From contig CANGNZ010000005.1 in assembly GCA_947455435.1 (NCBI GenBank), positions 1 through 49,508 of the forward strand: a DNA stretch of 49,508 bases. The letters are read 5' to 3'. The notes beneath the pieces were generated by a model that made no database searches, was not told the origin of the DNA, and saw nothing but the letters and a program-made list of their open reading frames with translations. This stretch comes from Microbacteriaceae bacterium. Lineage in GTDB: Bacteria > Actinomycetota > Actinomycetes > Actinomycetales > Microbacteriaceae. Position numbers and translations under genes: made by a program. Positions 1 to 9,887 of this stretch are shown here, piece by piece; positions within the stretch are counted from its first letter, which is position 1, and the number at the start of each line of letters is the position of its first letter.

Positions 1-562
1 GCCCGTAGGTTATCTCGAAAGATAGGTCGTTCTCCCATCTCATCGAGGTGATCAGGTCGCCTTCGAAGTGGTAGCGCGTGAAGGTGCGGGTGGGTGATTG
101 GTCGAAGGTGCCAAGGTCGTAGGTTTGCGAGTCGACCTTCTTCAATACGAAATCAAAAACGACGCCGTCTGCATTCTTATGCGACCCAATTGGTACAAGG
201 CGTTCAACATAGGCCGATGCTAGGCAAAGCGGATCACCGTCTGGCCAACCTCCGATACCGTACTCTCCTTTCGCAAGGGTCATCTGGTTGAGATAGTCGT
301 ACTGGTTTTCACCCGCCTTTGGCGGGAAACTGTAAATTGTCTGCTTGGTGCTTGGAATATGAATCGCCATTCCATTTGCTTGGCCAAGCTTGCAGCTTCT
401 CTCAATGATTGCGATTAGCCTGTCGACCTCTGGATTACCTGTCTGTGGCTTCACAACCAAGGTGGGCGTCGGAGTTGCAGTCGGTTTTGCTACCGGTGAA
501 CCTGAACAACCGGCTAGCAATAAAGTTGTGGCAGCAATCGCTGCGAGTCTTCCCCAGATCAT
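1..562 (-). CDS. Putative secreted lipoprotein, 3' end beyond the window
   Basis: An open frame runs from an ATG at 562 to the left edge without a stop, so the C-terminus lies outside the window. The 187 visible residues start with a short hydrophobic signal segment ending in a lipobox (LLLAGC), so Cys-19 or thereabouts should be lipidated and the protein anchored outside the membrane. A Ser/Pro/Thr-rich linker follows (PTATPTPT), then a folded domain with no motif I recognise. An in-frame stop lies just upstream of the ATG and fixes the start. It begins right after the terminator of the tRNA-Ala gene, so it probably has its own promoter. Function unknown. Confidence 0.7.
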   Translation of the reverse strand, partial: MIWGRLAAIAATTLLLAGCSGSPVAKPTATPTPTLVVKPQTGNPEVDRLIAIIERSCKLGQANGMAIHIPSTKQTIYSFPPKAGENQYDYLNQMTLAKGEYGIGGWPDGDPLCLASAYVERLVPIGSHKNADGVVFDFVLKKVDSQTYDLGTFDQSPTRTFTRYHFEGDLITSMRWENDLSFEITYG

Positions 563-585
563 GATGAAAGTCTAAGACTGTGGGT

Positions 586-616
586 AAAGAAAAAGACCAG
601 CCATTTCTGACTGGTC
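586..616 (-). terminator. Rho-independent terminator after tRNA-Ala
   Basis: On the minus strand GACCAG and CTGGTC form a stem around a 10-nt loop, followed by TTTTTCTTT. It lies 12 nt past the 3' end of tRNA-Ala and would end the tRNA-Ile/tRNA-Ala transcript. Confidence 0.7.
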
Positions 617-627
617 CTTCTCCTTTG

Positions 628-700
628 TGGAGACTAGGGGGGTCGAACCCCTGACCCCCTGCTTGCAAAGCAGGTGCTCTACCAACTGAGCTAAGTCCCC
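628..700 (-). tRNA. tRNA-Ala (anticodon TGC)
   Basis: A 73-nt cloverleaf reads from 700 to 628. The acceptor stem GGGGACT/AGTCTCC has one G-U pair. The anticodon loop is TTTGCAA (anticodon TGC), the T arm has GGTTCGACC, and the discriminator is A. CCA is not encoded. tRNA-Ile followed by tRNA-Ala downstream of gyrA is the usual actinobacterial arrangement. Confidence 0.95.
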
Positions 701-727
701 TTGATCGATTGCTTTCGCAATCTTTCG

Positions 728-801
728 TGGGCCTAGGAGGACTTGAACCTCCGACCTCTTCATTATCAGTGAAGCGCTCTAACCACCTGAGCTATAGGCC
801 C
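728..801 (-). tRNA. tRNA-Ile (anticodon GAT)
   Basis: A 74-nt cloverleaf reads from 801 to 728. The acceptor stem is GGGCCTA/TAGGCCC, the D arm has AGCTCAGGTGG, the anticodon loop is CTGATAA (anticodon GAT), the T arm has GGTTCAAGTCC, and the discriminator is A. CCA is not encoded. It lies 27 nt upstream of tRNA-Ala and is probably co-transcribed with it. Confidence 0.95.
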
Positions 802-822
802 TTAGAGCCTTTTCAACTTTAC

Positions 823-851
823 GCGAATATTCGCTTCGGTTCAAACCGAAA
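823..851. repeat. Two adjacent perfect inverted repeats between DUF3566 gene and tRNA-Ile
   Basis: GCGAATATTCGC (823-834) is a perfect 12-bp palindrome. It abuts TTCGGTTT-C-AAACCGAA (835-851), an 8-bp inverted repeat with a single central base. They fill most of the 63-nt spacer upstream of the tRNA genes. No T-run follows on the minus strand, so a simple terminator is unlikely; an operator or tRNA promoter element is possible. Confidence 0.5.
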
Positions 852-864
852 AATGATATTCGTT

Positions 865-1239
865 TTAGTTGTTGGTGAAACCTACAGCCAAACCGCCGGT
901 GATGCGGGCGATTGCGTTGTAGATCAGTGCAAAAACACCACTCAGAATCGTTCCGGCAAAGATGTTGATTAGGGCGATGATGAAACCGTAAGTGATCATC
1001 TGAGGAAGGCTGATAAGCGAACCACCCTCACCAACACCGACCTGGCTGAGCAGGCTGTTGACTGCGCTGCTCGAAAGAACAAACCAGAGGGCGGCGAAAC
1101 CGATGATTACGGCGATGCCTAGACCAAGGTTGATCCAGAAGCCCATGCGAACGGCCGACCAGAACTCGATTTGAACGAGCTTTAGCTTGACCTGCTTGGT
1201 TGGTGTTGAACTTGGGCTTTTGCGGCTGAATCTGCTCAT
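865..1239 (-). CDS. DUF3566 transmembrane protein
   Basis: This 124-residue protein has two hydrophobic segments (about residues 33-57 and 82-108) joined by a short Gly/Ser-rich loop, after a basic N-terminus of about 20 residues. Length, topology and position directly after gyrA match the DUF3566 family, found in most actinobacteria; its biochemical role is not established. The start ATG overlaps the gyrA stop by 4 nt (ATGA), so translation is probably coupled and the gene belongs to the gyrB-gyrA operon. Mycobacterial relatives carry long disordered N-termini that this version lacks. Confidence 0.88.
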   Translation of the reverse strand: MSRFSRKSPSSTPTKQVKLKLVQIEFWSAVRMGFWINLGLGIAVIIGFAALWFVLSSSAVNSLLSQVGVGEGGSLISLPQMITYGFIIALINIFAGTILSGVFALIYNAIARITGGLAVGFTNN

Positions 1240-3773
1240 TCTGCTGACTCTCCTTCTGGGGCAACTTCGGCAACTTCAGTAGTTTCTTCTGCAGTTGATT
1301 CTAGGTTTCGCTCTGAGTTCTTGGCTAGACCAAGAACCGAGTCTTCGTCGTCGAAACGAGCAAAGACAACGCCCATGGTGTCGCGACCCCTGGCTGGGAC
1401 CTCGCTCACCTGAGACCTGACAACTTTACCGCTGTTCAGAACAACGAGGACTTCGTCTTCATCGTTCACAATCAACGCACCGACTAGGTCGCCACGCTTC
1501 TCTTCGAGCTTGGCCACCTTGATGCCGAGGCCGCCGCGGTTCTGTGGTCGGTATTCGCCCACTGCCGTGCGCTTGGCGAAGCCACCTTCGGTGACAACGA
1601 AGACGAAGGTGTCGTCGGCGTCGTTGATGACGTCTGCGCTGAGCAGGTAGTCGCCTTCTCTAAAGTTCATACCGATAACACCCGAGGTGTCGCGACCCAT
1701 CGGGCGCATGCTTTCGTCGTTAGCCGAGAAGCGGATGCTCATGCCCTTGTGGCTGACAAGTAGCAGGTTGTCTTGCTCAGAAACCAGCATTGCGCTCACC
1801 AGTTCGTCACCTTCGCGAAGCTTGATCGCGATGATTCCACCGGTGCGGGCGGTGTCGTAGGCATCGAGAGCAGTCTTCTTTACGAGACCTTCGCGGGTGG
1901 CGAGAATCAGGTAAGGAGCCGCGTTGTAGTCCTTCATGTCGAGAACCTGAGCTACCGACTCGTCTGGCTGAAGCGAAAGCAGGTTGGCTACGTGCTGACC
2001 CTTTGCGTCACGCCCGGCCTCTTGAACCTCGTATGCCTTGGCGCGGTATACGCGACCCTTGTTGGTGAAGAACAGGAGCCAGTGGTGAGTGGTGGTGACG
2101 AAGAAGTGCTCGACAACGTCGTCGGCTCGAAGGCTCGCGCCCTTGACGCCCTTGCCGCCGCGGTGCTGCGAACGGTAGTTGTCGCTCTTGGTGCGCTTGA
2201 TGTAGCCACCGCGGGTGAGTGAGATGACCATCTCTTCTTCAGGAATCAGGTCTTCCATGTTCATGGTTCCGTCGCCGGTGAACACGATCTCGGTGCGGCG
2301 GTCGTCGCCGTGGCGCTCAACAACTTCGGCGAGTTCTTCGCTGATGATCGAGCGCTGGCGAACTGGGTCGGCGATGATCGCCTTGTAGTCGACGATTAAG
2401 GCTTCAAGTTCGGCTGCTTCATCGATGATCTTTTGGCGCTCAAGTGCTGCGAGCTGTCGAAGCTGCATGTTCAAGATGGCGCGGGCCTGAAGTTCGTCGA
2501 TCTTTAGCAACTCGATCAGTCCATCGCGAGCTTCGTCAACCGTGGCGCTCTTGCGAATCAACGCGATTACAGCGTCGAGAGCGTCGAGTGCTTTTAGGTA
2601 ACCGCGAAGAATGTGGGCACGCTCTTCGGCCTTGCGCAGTCTGAACTGGGTGCGGCGAACGATTACCTCGATCTGGTGCTCGACCCAGTGGCGAATGAAG
2701 CCGTCGACGCTGAGGGTGCGAGGAACGCCATCGACTAGGGCCAACATGTTGGCGCCAAAGTTTTCTTGCAGTGGGGTCATCTTGTAAAGGTTGTTTAGAA
2801 CGACCTTTGCGACGGCGTCCTTCTTCAAGACGATGACAAGGCGCTGGCCGGTGCGACCAGAGGTTTCGTCGCGAATGTCGGCAATGCCGGTTAGCTTGCC
2901 TTCTTTCACTAGCTCGGCAATGCGCTGAGCGAGGTTGTCTGGGTTCACCTGGTAAGGCAACTCGGTGACCACTAGGCAGGTGCGGTTGTGCAGTTCTTCG
3001 ACGTTAACTACGGCACGCATCGTGATCGAGCCGCGGCCGGTTGTGTATGCGTCGATGATTCCACGGGTGCCAAGAATCTGGGCGCCGGTAGGGAAGTCAG
3101 GGCCCTTGATGCGCTGCATCAGCGCGGCAAGAAGCTCTTCTTGGGTTGCGTTCGGGTTCTCAAGGAACCACTGTGCACCAGAGGCAACTTCGCGCAGGTT
3201 GTGCGGCGGAATGTTGGTAGCCATACCAACCGCGATACCGATCGAACCGTTGATGAGCAGGTTCGGGATTCGGCTTGGCAGGATTGTTGGCTCTTGGGTG
3301 CGGCCATCGTAGTTGTCTTGAAAGTCGACGGTTTCTTCGTCGATGTCGCGAACCATCTCGAGCGCGAGGTTCGCCATGCGGCACTCGGTGTAACGAGGGG
3401 CAGCGGCTGGATCGTTTCCAGGCGAACCGAAGTTGCCCTGGCCAGAAACTAGCGGGTAACGAAGAACCCAGTCCTGAACCAAACGAACGAGGGTGTCGTA
3501 GATCGCGCCATCACCGTGCGGGTGAAACTGACCCATGACGTCGCCCACAACACGAGAACATTTGCTGAACTGCTTGTCTGGGCGGTAGCCGCCGTCGTAC
3601 ATCGCATAAAGCACGCGGCGGTGAACTGGCTTTAGGCCATCACGAACGTCTGGCAGCGCGCGTCCGACAATAACGCTCATCGCGTAGTCGAGGTATGAGC
3701 GCTGCATTTCGACCTGAAGGTCGACCTGCTCTACGTGGTCGAAGGTGCTCGGTGTGGTTGTTTCGTCAGCCAT
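1236..3773 (-). CDS. gyrA: DNA gyrase subunit A
   Basis: The breakage-reunion subunit of the A2B2 type II topoisomerase that introduces negative supercoils. The 845-residue protein has the winged-helix/tower core with catalytic Tyr-128 in the APRYTE motif. The quinolone region [10 protein letters not shown] spans about 84-93. The C-terminal beta-pinwheel starts near 500, with a GyrA box QHRGGKG at 536-542 (His at the second position, usually Arg or Lys), and an acidic tail follows. The residue matching E. coli Ser-83 is Gly-89 (codon GGC); the residue matching Asp-87 is kept. It starts 18 nt after the gyrB stop, with one operon likely. The tail overlaps the DUF3566 gene. Confidence 0.99.
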   Translation of the reverse strand: MADETTTPSTFDHVEQVDLQVEMQRSYLDYAMSVIVGRALPDVRDGLKPVHRRVLYAMYDGGYRPDKQFSKCSRVVGDVMGQFHPHGDGAIYDTLVRLVQDWVLRYPLVSGQGNFGSPGNDPAAAPRYTECRMANLALEMVRDIDEETVDFQDNYDGRTQEPTILPSRIPNLLINGSIGIAVGMATNIPPHNLREVASGAQWFLENPNATQEELLAALMQRIKGPDFPTGAQILGTRGIIDAYTTGRGSITMRAVVNVEELHNRTCLVVTELPYQVNPDNLAQRIAELVKEGKLTGIADIRDETSGRTGQRLVIVLKKDAVAKVVLNNLYKMTPLQENFGANMLALVDGVPRTLSVDGFIRHWVEHQIEVIVRRTQFRLRKAEERAHILRGYLKALDALDAVIALIRKSATVDEARDGLIELLKIDELQARAILNMQLRQLAALERQKIIDEAAELEALIVDYKAIIADPVRQRSIISEELAEVVERHGDDRRTEIVFTGDGTMNMEDLIPEEEMVISLTRGGYIKRTKSDNYRSQHRGGKGVKGASLRADDVVEHFFVTTTHHWLLFFTNKGRVYRAKAYEVQEAGRDAKGQHVANLLSLQPDESVAQVLDMKDYNAAPYLILATREGLVKKTALDAYDTARTGGIIAIKLREGDELVSAMLVSEQDNLLLVSHKGMSIRFSANDESMRPMGRDTSGVIGMNFREGDYLLSADVINDADDTFVFVVTEGGFAKRTAVGEYRPQNRGGLGIKVAKLEEKRGDLVGALIVNDEDEVLVVLNSGKVVRSQVSEVPARGRDTMGVVFARFDDEDSVLGLAKNSERNLESTAEETTEVAEVAPEGESAE

Positions 3774-3791
3774 TGTTTTCTTCTCTCAGGC

Positions 3792-5756
<1,965 letters not shown>

Positions 5757-5815
5757 TTAGGCCCTTAGAAAGGCGCTCCGTTGAGCGACTGATATTCGGG
5801 GTAGCTAACGCCTAA

Positions 5816-5821
5816 ATTCTA
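5816..5821 (-). promoter_or_regulatory. Candidate -10 element of the gyrB promoter
   Basis: TAGAAT on the minus strand lies about 87 nt upstream of the gyrB ATG, inside the 116-nt gap after DUF721. No good -35 hexamer is visible 17-18 nt upstream, so this rests on the -10 match and position only. A small hairpin (CGCTC/GAGCG) lies in the predicted 5' leader. Confidence 0.3.
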
Positions 5822-5845
5822 CCTTCGCGCGCCGACATTCCTCGG

Positions 5846-6328
5846 TTATCCATAGGTGTCGCGAGGGCCTCTTCCGGGCACCGATCTCGGGCCCTTCTTC
5901 CAGCTCGGAGCGGCTGGGCCGAGCATCTTCAAGGTCGATATGCCGAGGTCGGGGTAGGCGTCATTGAGGCGTTCCAAAATGGTGCCTTGCATAAGGCGCA
6001 ACTGGGTTGCCCAGGCCGTCGATTTGCATCGAATAGTTAGAGTGCCGTCGATTAGGGTTTCGGGAATCGAGCTTTCGGCTGTCTGCTCGCCAACCAATTC
6101 GGGCCACCGGTTAAACAGATCCGCCTCGGCTAATTCGCCATTCCAGCTGAACTCGCTGAACAGTGCATCGACCGACGCCAGGGCAGTGACCGGGTCACGG
6201 CCACCCTCGAAAGGTTTCGAACCCCCGCGTTCTTTGCGCTCCTTGATGCGTTTGGCATCGCGACTCAATCGGCCGGTGACTGCCTCGCGCATGCGCCAAT
6301 AAAACTCTTGCGCAAAATCACTCGCCAT
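5846..6328 (-). CDS. DUF721 / DciA-like protein
   Basis: This 160-residue protein belongs to the DUF721 family by sequence pattern (FNRWPELVGEQTA..., then RCKSTAWATQLRLMQ) and by location between recF and gyrB. The best-studied family member, DciA, loads or stimulates the replicative helicase DnaB in bacteria lacking DnaC or DnaI; actinobacterial members are thought to do the same. The N-terminal third is basic and probably disordered, and the conserved KH-like domain covers roughly residues 60-140. Its ATG overlaps the end of recF by 11 nt, so the two are translationally coupled. DnaB is encoded in the same window at 26.35 kb. Confidence 0.85.
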   Translation of the reverse strand: MASDFAQEFYWRMREAVTGRLSRDAKRIKERKERGGSKPFEGGRDPVTALASVDALFSEFSWNGELAEADLFNRWPELVGEQTAESSIPETLIDGTLTIRCKSTAWATQLRLMQGTILERLNDAYPDLGISTLKMLGPAAPSWKKGPRSVPGRGPRDTYG

Positions 6329-7478
6329 TTGCGATCACCCCGTTTTCGACTCTAAACATCTTTGCATTGAGCAAGGCCGGCACGTCTTCTGCGACTGCCG
6401 CGGTAATCAACACCTGCTCATTATCGGCAACTAATTCGGCGAGCCTGGCTCGTCTCCCGGCATCGAGCTCGGCGAATACATCGTCGAGGATCAGAATCGG
6501 GTCGCCTGTCCGCGTCTCTTCACGCAGCAATTGCATTGAAGCCAGTCGAAGAGCTAGCGCGTAAGACCATGACTCGCCGTGGCTGGCGTAAAGCTTTGCC
6601 GCCTTACCGCCGAGCAAAAGAACCAGGTCGTCGCGATGAGGCCCAATTAGAGTGATTCCACGCTCGAGCTCTTTGGCTCTCACCGAGGCAAGTTTTTCGC
6701 GATACATGGTTTCTACGCCCGCTCTTTCTGTGAACGAAAGGTAGGGGAGTTCTTCGTCTTCGTCTAGAACCTGTGCTCCCACCAGGCTTGATCGAACCAT
6801 GACTGTCGGTTCGTTGTTGCTTATCGCGATGTCCTGATATGCCTTGGTTAAAAACGGCCTGATGCGCTCGATCAAGTCGAGCCGGGCATTCACTATTTCT
6901 GAACCTAGTCGAACCATTTGGTCGTCCCATGCATCTAGCGTGCTGAGAGCGTTCCCGCGGGTGCCGGTTTGCCTGGCCGTTCTGAGCAGGGTGTTGCGCT
7001 GCTTGAGCACGCGGTCGTAGTCGCTATAAACGCCTGCAAATCGCGGCCAAATCTGCACGACCAGCTCGTCGATGAAGGCGCGTCGATTGCTCGGGTCCTT
7101 TTTGACGATATCCAAATCCTCAGGGGCAAAAACCACGGTGTGCACCACGCCAAGGACATCTCGGACTCGCTTCGAATCGGATTTGTTAATTCGAGCGCGA
7201 TTAGGGGTGTCCCTGTTTAGTTCGACTTCAACCAATACGTCGCGGTCGTCATGTGAAACAAGCGCGCGAATGATCGATTGGGGTTCATCGTGCTGAATTA
7301 GCGGCTGGTAACCGGCAACCCTGTGCGAGCTGAGGGTGGCAAGGTAGGCGATTGCCTCGACAAAGTTGGTTTTACCCTGGCCGTTGAACCCGACTAATAG
7401 GTTCACACCTGGGTGAAGGGCAAGGTCGGTAGCCGTGTGGTTTCGAAAATGCGAAAGGGTGAGGTGTCTAACTAACAT
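6318..7478 (-). CDS. recF: DNA replication and repair protein RecF
   Basis: An SMC-like ATPase of 386 residues that acts with RecO and RecR to load RecA at single-strand gaps. It shows Walker A GFNGQGKT (residues 30-37), a middle helical arm, the HGESWSYALALRL signature region near the C-terminus, and Walker B in DPILILDDVFAELD followed by a conserved RR. Length fits the family. It follows gnd after 30 nt and overlaps the DUF721 gene by 11 nt. The context dnaN-gnd-recF is usual for actinobacteria. Confidence 0.97.
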   Translation of the reverse strand: MLVRHLTLSHFRNHTATDLALHPGVNLLVGFNGQGKTNFVEAIAYLATLSSHRVAGYQPLIQHDEPQSIIRALVSHDDRDVLVEVELNRDTPNRARINKSDSKRVRDVLGVVHTVVFAPEDLDIVKKDPSNRRAFIDELVVQIWPRFAGVYSDYDRVLKQRNTLLRTARQTGTRGNALSTLDAWDDQMVRLGSEIVNARLDLIERIRPFLTKAYQDIAISNNEPTVMVRSSLVGAQVLDEDEELPYLSFTERAGVETMYREKLASVRAKELERGITLIGPHRDDLVLLLGGKAAKLYASHGESWSYALALRLASMQLLREETRTGDPILILDDVFAELDAGRRARLAELVADNEQVLITAAVAEDVPALLNAKMFRVENGVIANGE

Positions 7479-7508
7479 CTCACCCTCTCGACTTAAATTT
7501 CGTTTAGC

Positions 7509-8393
7509 TTATTCGGCTTTCTTAACCGCGTGACCACCGAACTGGTTGCGAAGTGCGGCGACTGCCTTCATTGCCGGTGAGTCTTCCTGACGGCTTGAGA
7601 AGCGTGCGAAGAGAGATGCTGTAATAGCTGGCATCGGCACTGCGTTGGCAATAGCTTCTTCAACCGTCCAGCGGCCCTCACCCGAGTCGTCCACGTAGCC
7701 GCGGATCTTGTCTAGGTGGGTGTCTTCTTCTAGAGCGCGAACCATTAGGTCCAGTAGCCACGAGCGAACAACGGTTCCGCGCTGCCATGCCTTGAAGGTT
7801 CCAGGAACATCCTTGATGATTTCTTTCTTCTCAAGAAGTTCGTAGCCCTCGGCGAATGCCTGCATCATCGCGTACTCGATGCCGTTGTGAACCATCTTGG
7901 CATAGTGGCCGGCACCGTGGTCGCCAACGTGAACGAATCCTTCGCTGACTTCACCCTCTGGGCGTAGTGCGTCAAAAATTGGCATTGCCTGCTTGACTAG
8001 CGACTCAGGGCCACCAACCATTAGGCCATAACCGTTTTGGAGACCCCAAACGCCACCTGAAACGCCACAGTCAAGGTAGCCAATACCCTTTTCTGCGAGT
8101 TCTGCTGCGTGGCGAATGTCGTCTGAGAAGCGTGAGTTTCCACCGTCGATGATTAGGTCGCCTTCGCTCATAAGGGCGGCGACTTCGTTGATAACGGAGT
8201 CTGTTGCAGCTCCGTGAGGAACCATTACCCAAACAATCTTTGGGGTCGGTAGCGCCGCGACCATCTCGGCGAGGCTGTCTACATCGCTGACGGCGCGGTC
8301 ACGTGCGTATCCGGTTACTTCTACGCCGTTGTTGCGTAGACGGGTGCGCATGTTGCCACCCATTTTTCCTAGACCAACGAGTCCAATATGCAT
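7509..8393 (-). CDS. gnd: 6-phosphogluconate dehydrogenase, decarboxylating, short (YqeC/GndA-like) type
   Basis: Oxidises 6-phosphogluconate to ribulose-5-phosphate and CO2 with reduction of NAD(P), in the oxidative pentose phosphate pathway. The 294-residue protein starts with the Rossmann motif GLVGLGKMG and has the family IIDGGNS and CGVSGGVWG motifs. The catalytic Lys and Asn lie in GHYAKMVHNGIEY, and DDSGEGRWT follows near the C-terminus. About 295 residues is the length of the short type, which is often NAD-preferring; cofactor use here is inference. It sits between dnaN and recF, a conserved actinobacterial position. Confidence 0.95.
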   Translation of the reverse strand: MHIGLVGLGKMGGNMRTRLRNNGVEVTGYARDRAVSDVDSLAEMVAALPTPKIVWVMVPHGAATDSVINEVAALMSEGDLIIDGGNSRFSDDIRHAAELAEKGIGYLDCGVSGGVWGLQNGYGLMVGGPESLVKQAMPIFDALRPEGEVSEGFVHVGDHGAGHYAKMVHNGIEYAMMQAFAEGYELLEKKEIIKDVPGTFKAWQRGTVVRSWLLDLMVRALEEDTHLDKIRGYVDDSGEGRWTVEEAIANAVPMPAITASLFARFSSRQEDSPAMKAVAALRNQFGGHAVKKAE

Positions 8394-8417
8394 CTTTATT
8401 GCCTTTCGGGTTCTTGC

Positions 8418-9563
8418 CTAGCGAGCCAGAGGGCTTCGCGGCTGTAGCAGGTAACGGAAGTTGTCTTCTTCGGTCTTTTCTTTTGATCCGTGGCTAGACA
8501 ACAAGACCGGCCCTGGCTTGTTTGGATTTTCGCTTCGAACAAAAGCAACCTTGACGAACTCACTGTGGATTCCGGTTAGACCGTCAATCAGTAGCTGAGG
8601 CTTAAGTTCTAGAGCGATTTGTTCACCAGAAAGTTCGGCGTTGATGCTTTCTGAAGCTTGTGCGGTTTCGTTTCCGGTGGCCTCTAGGGTTAGTGAGCCA
8701 TCTTCGAAAATGAATCGGATGAAGTCGTCGCGCTCTAGAACCAATGAGACTCGGCGGGCCGAATCAATTAGTTCGTGGGTGGCGACGATTGCGAAGTTTG
8801 GAATCTCATCTGGGAACAGACCTCTCACTGCTGGGAAGGTTCCCTTGAGTAGAAGCGAGGTAACCGAACGATTTCCGGCCTTGAAGCCGATCATTTCACG
8901 ACCCTCGGTTTTGTTGATTGCGATGGTGATGTCACCCTGGTTTGCAAAGCTCTTTGATACTTCGCGAAGAGTTTTGGCCATTACCAGTGAAGATGATGAT
9001 CCCGTGGACGCATCAGCTCGCCAGGTTAGGTCGCGCTTTGCTATGCGGTAGCGGTCGGTTGCCATCATGGTGATGGTCTTATCTTCGGTTTCTAGCAAGA
9101 TTCCGTTTAGCTGAGGGGTTGAGTCTTCCTTTGAGGCTGCAGCAACAACCTGGTTCACTGCGCTCTCAAATTCATCGGCTGACACAACACCAGAGGCTTC
9201 CGGCAGCTCCGGAAGGTTTGGGTACTCTTCGACAGGCATGGTCAAGAGTGTGAACTTGGCCTGGCCACACTTGACGAGGACCTTGTTTGCATCTAGCGAC
9301 ATTTCGATTGGTGCGTTAGGAAGCTTGCTTGTGATGTCGCTCATCAGGCGACCCGAAACTAGAGCGCGACCAGAGGTCTCGACTTTGGCAACGATCTCTA
9401 CTCGTGCAGAAACTTCGTGGTCGTAGACGCTGAGACGAATTGCGTTCGCATCTGCCTCGATCAAGATCGCGTTGAGAATCGGGAGAGTCTTCTTCTGAGG
9501 GAGCATGCGAACAGCGAATGAGACTGCTTCGCTTAGTGCGTCTCTGTTTACCTGGAACTTCAA
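8418..9563 (-). CDS. dnaN: DNA polymerase III sliding clamp (beta subunit)
   Basis: Forms the homodimeric ring that tethers DNA polymerase to DNA. With a TTG start at 9563 the product is 381 residues and begins MKFQVNRDAL, which matches the usual clamp N-terminus and length; GGGGAC lies a few nt upstream as ribosome-binding site. The frame stays open to 9620, but the extra residues have no family counterpart. Three clamp folds are spread along the chain, and the central ATDRYRIAKRDL is well conserved. The C-terminal PRSPLAR tail departs from the common ending (MPMR/VMPMRL-like). A 24-nt gap separates it from gnd. Confidence 0.96.
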   Translation of the reverse strand: MKFQVNRDALSEAVSFAVRMLPQKKTLPILNAILIEADANAIRLSVYDHEVSARVEIVAKVETSGRALVSGRLMSDITSKLPNAPIEMSLDANKVLVKCGQAKFTLLTMPVEEYPNLPELPEASGVVSADEFESAVNQVVAAASKEDSTPQLNGILLETEDKTITMMATDRYRIAKRDLTWRADASTGSSSSLVMAKTLREVSKSFANQGDITIAINKTEGREMIGFKAGNRSVTSLLLKGTFPAVRGLFPDEIPNFAIVATHELIDSARRVSLVLERDDFIRFIFEDGSLTLEATGNETAQASESINAELSGEQIALELKPQLLIDGLTGIHSEFVKVAFVRSENPNKPGPVLLSSHGSKEKTEEDNFRYLLQPRSPLAR

Positions 9564-9887
9564 AATGTCCCCTGTCTTTAGTGGCTTGGCCTGAACGTCA
9601 ATCTTGCCACAAACGGCCAAAGGTTCAGTAATTCGTTATGGGTGAGCTATTTAATCTTTTCTTTTTAACAACATCATTAACCCTCGTGGAAACTGTGGAC
9701 AAATCCATGTCTCTCATAGTTTTTATGGAAACTACAACGGTGAAAGATGTATACACAACTGTGTGTAAGTCTGTGGATAACCCTTAGGCCTGTGGATTAG
9801 ATTTTTGGAGTACACAGCCCGTTTACCGCTTATTCACTGGTTTAGAAGAGTTATCCCCAGTTATCCACAGGGTTGTGAACAGGTGGA
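9564..9887. other. oriC: Origin of replication (oriC), dnaA-dnaN intergenic part
   Basis: The 324-nt gap holds several DnaA boxes. Perfect matches to TTATNCACA are at 9861-9869 (TTATCCACA) and 9772-9780 (reverse). TTGTCCACA-type is at 9694-9702 (reverse). One-mismatch boxes are at 9760-9768, 9791-9799, 9830-9838 and 9851-9859. An AT-rich tract at about 9636-9682 (long T and A runs) is a candidate unwinding element. Boxes occur in both orientations with irregular spacing. The position between dnaA and dnaN and the divergence of gene direction around dnaA/rpmH support oriC. Confidence 0.85.

Noticed and set aside
2988-3452. 154-codon ORF antisense to gyrA, and similar ones (e.g. 1773-2222)
   Set aside because: They lie wholly inside gyrA on the opposite strand; long antisense frames are expected opposite a codon-biased gene, and none has a family resemblance.
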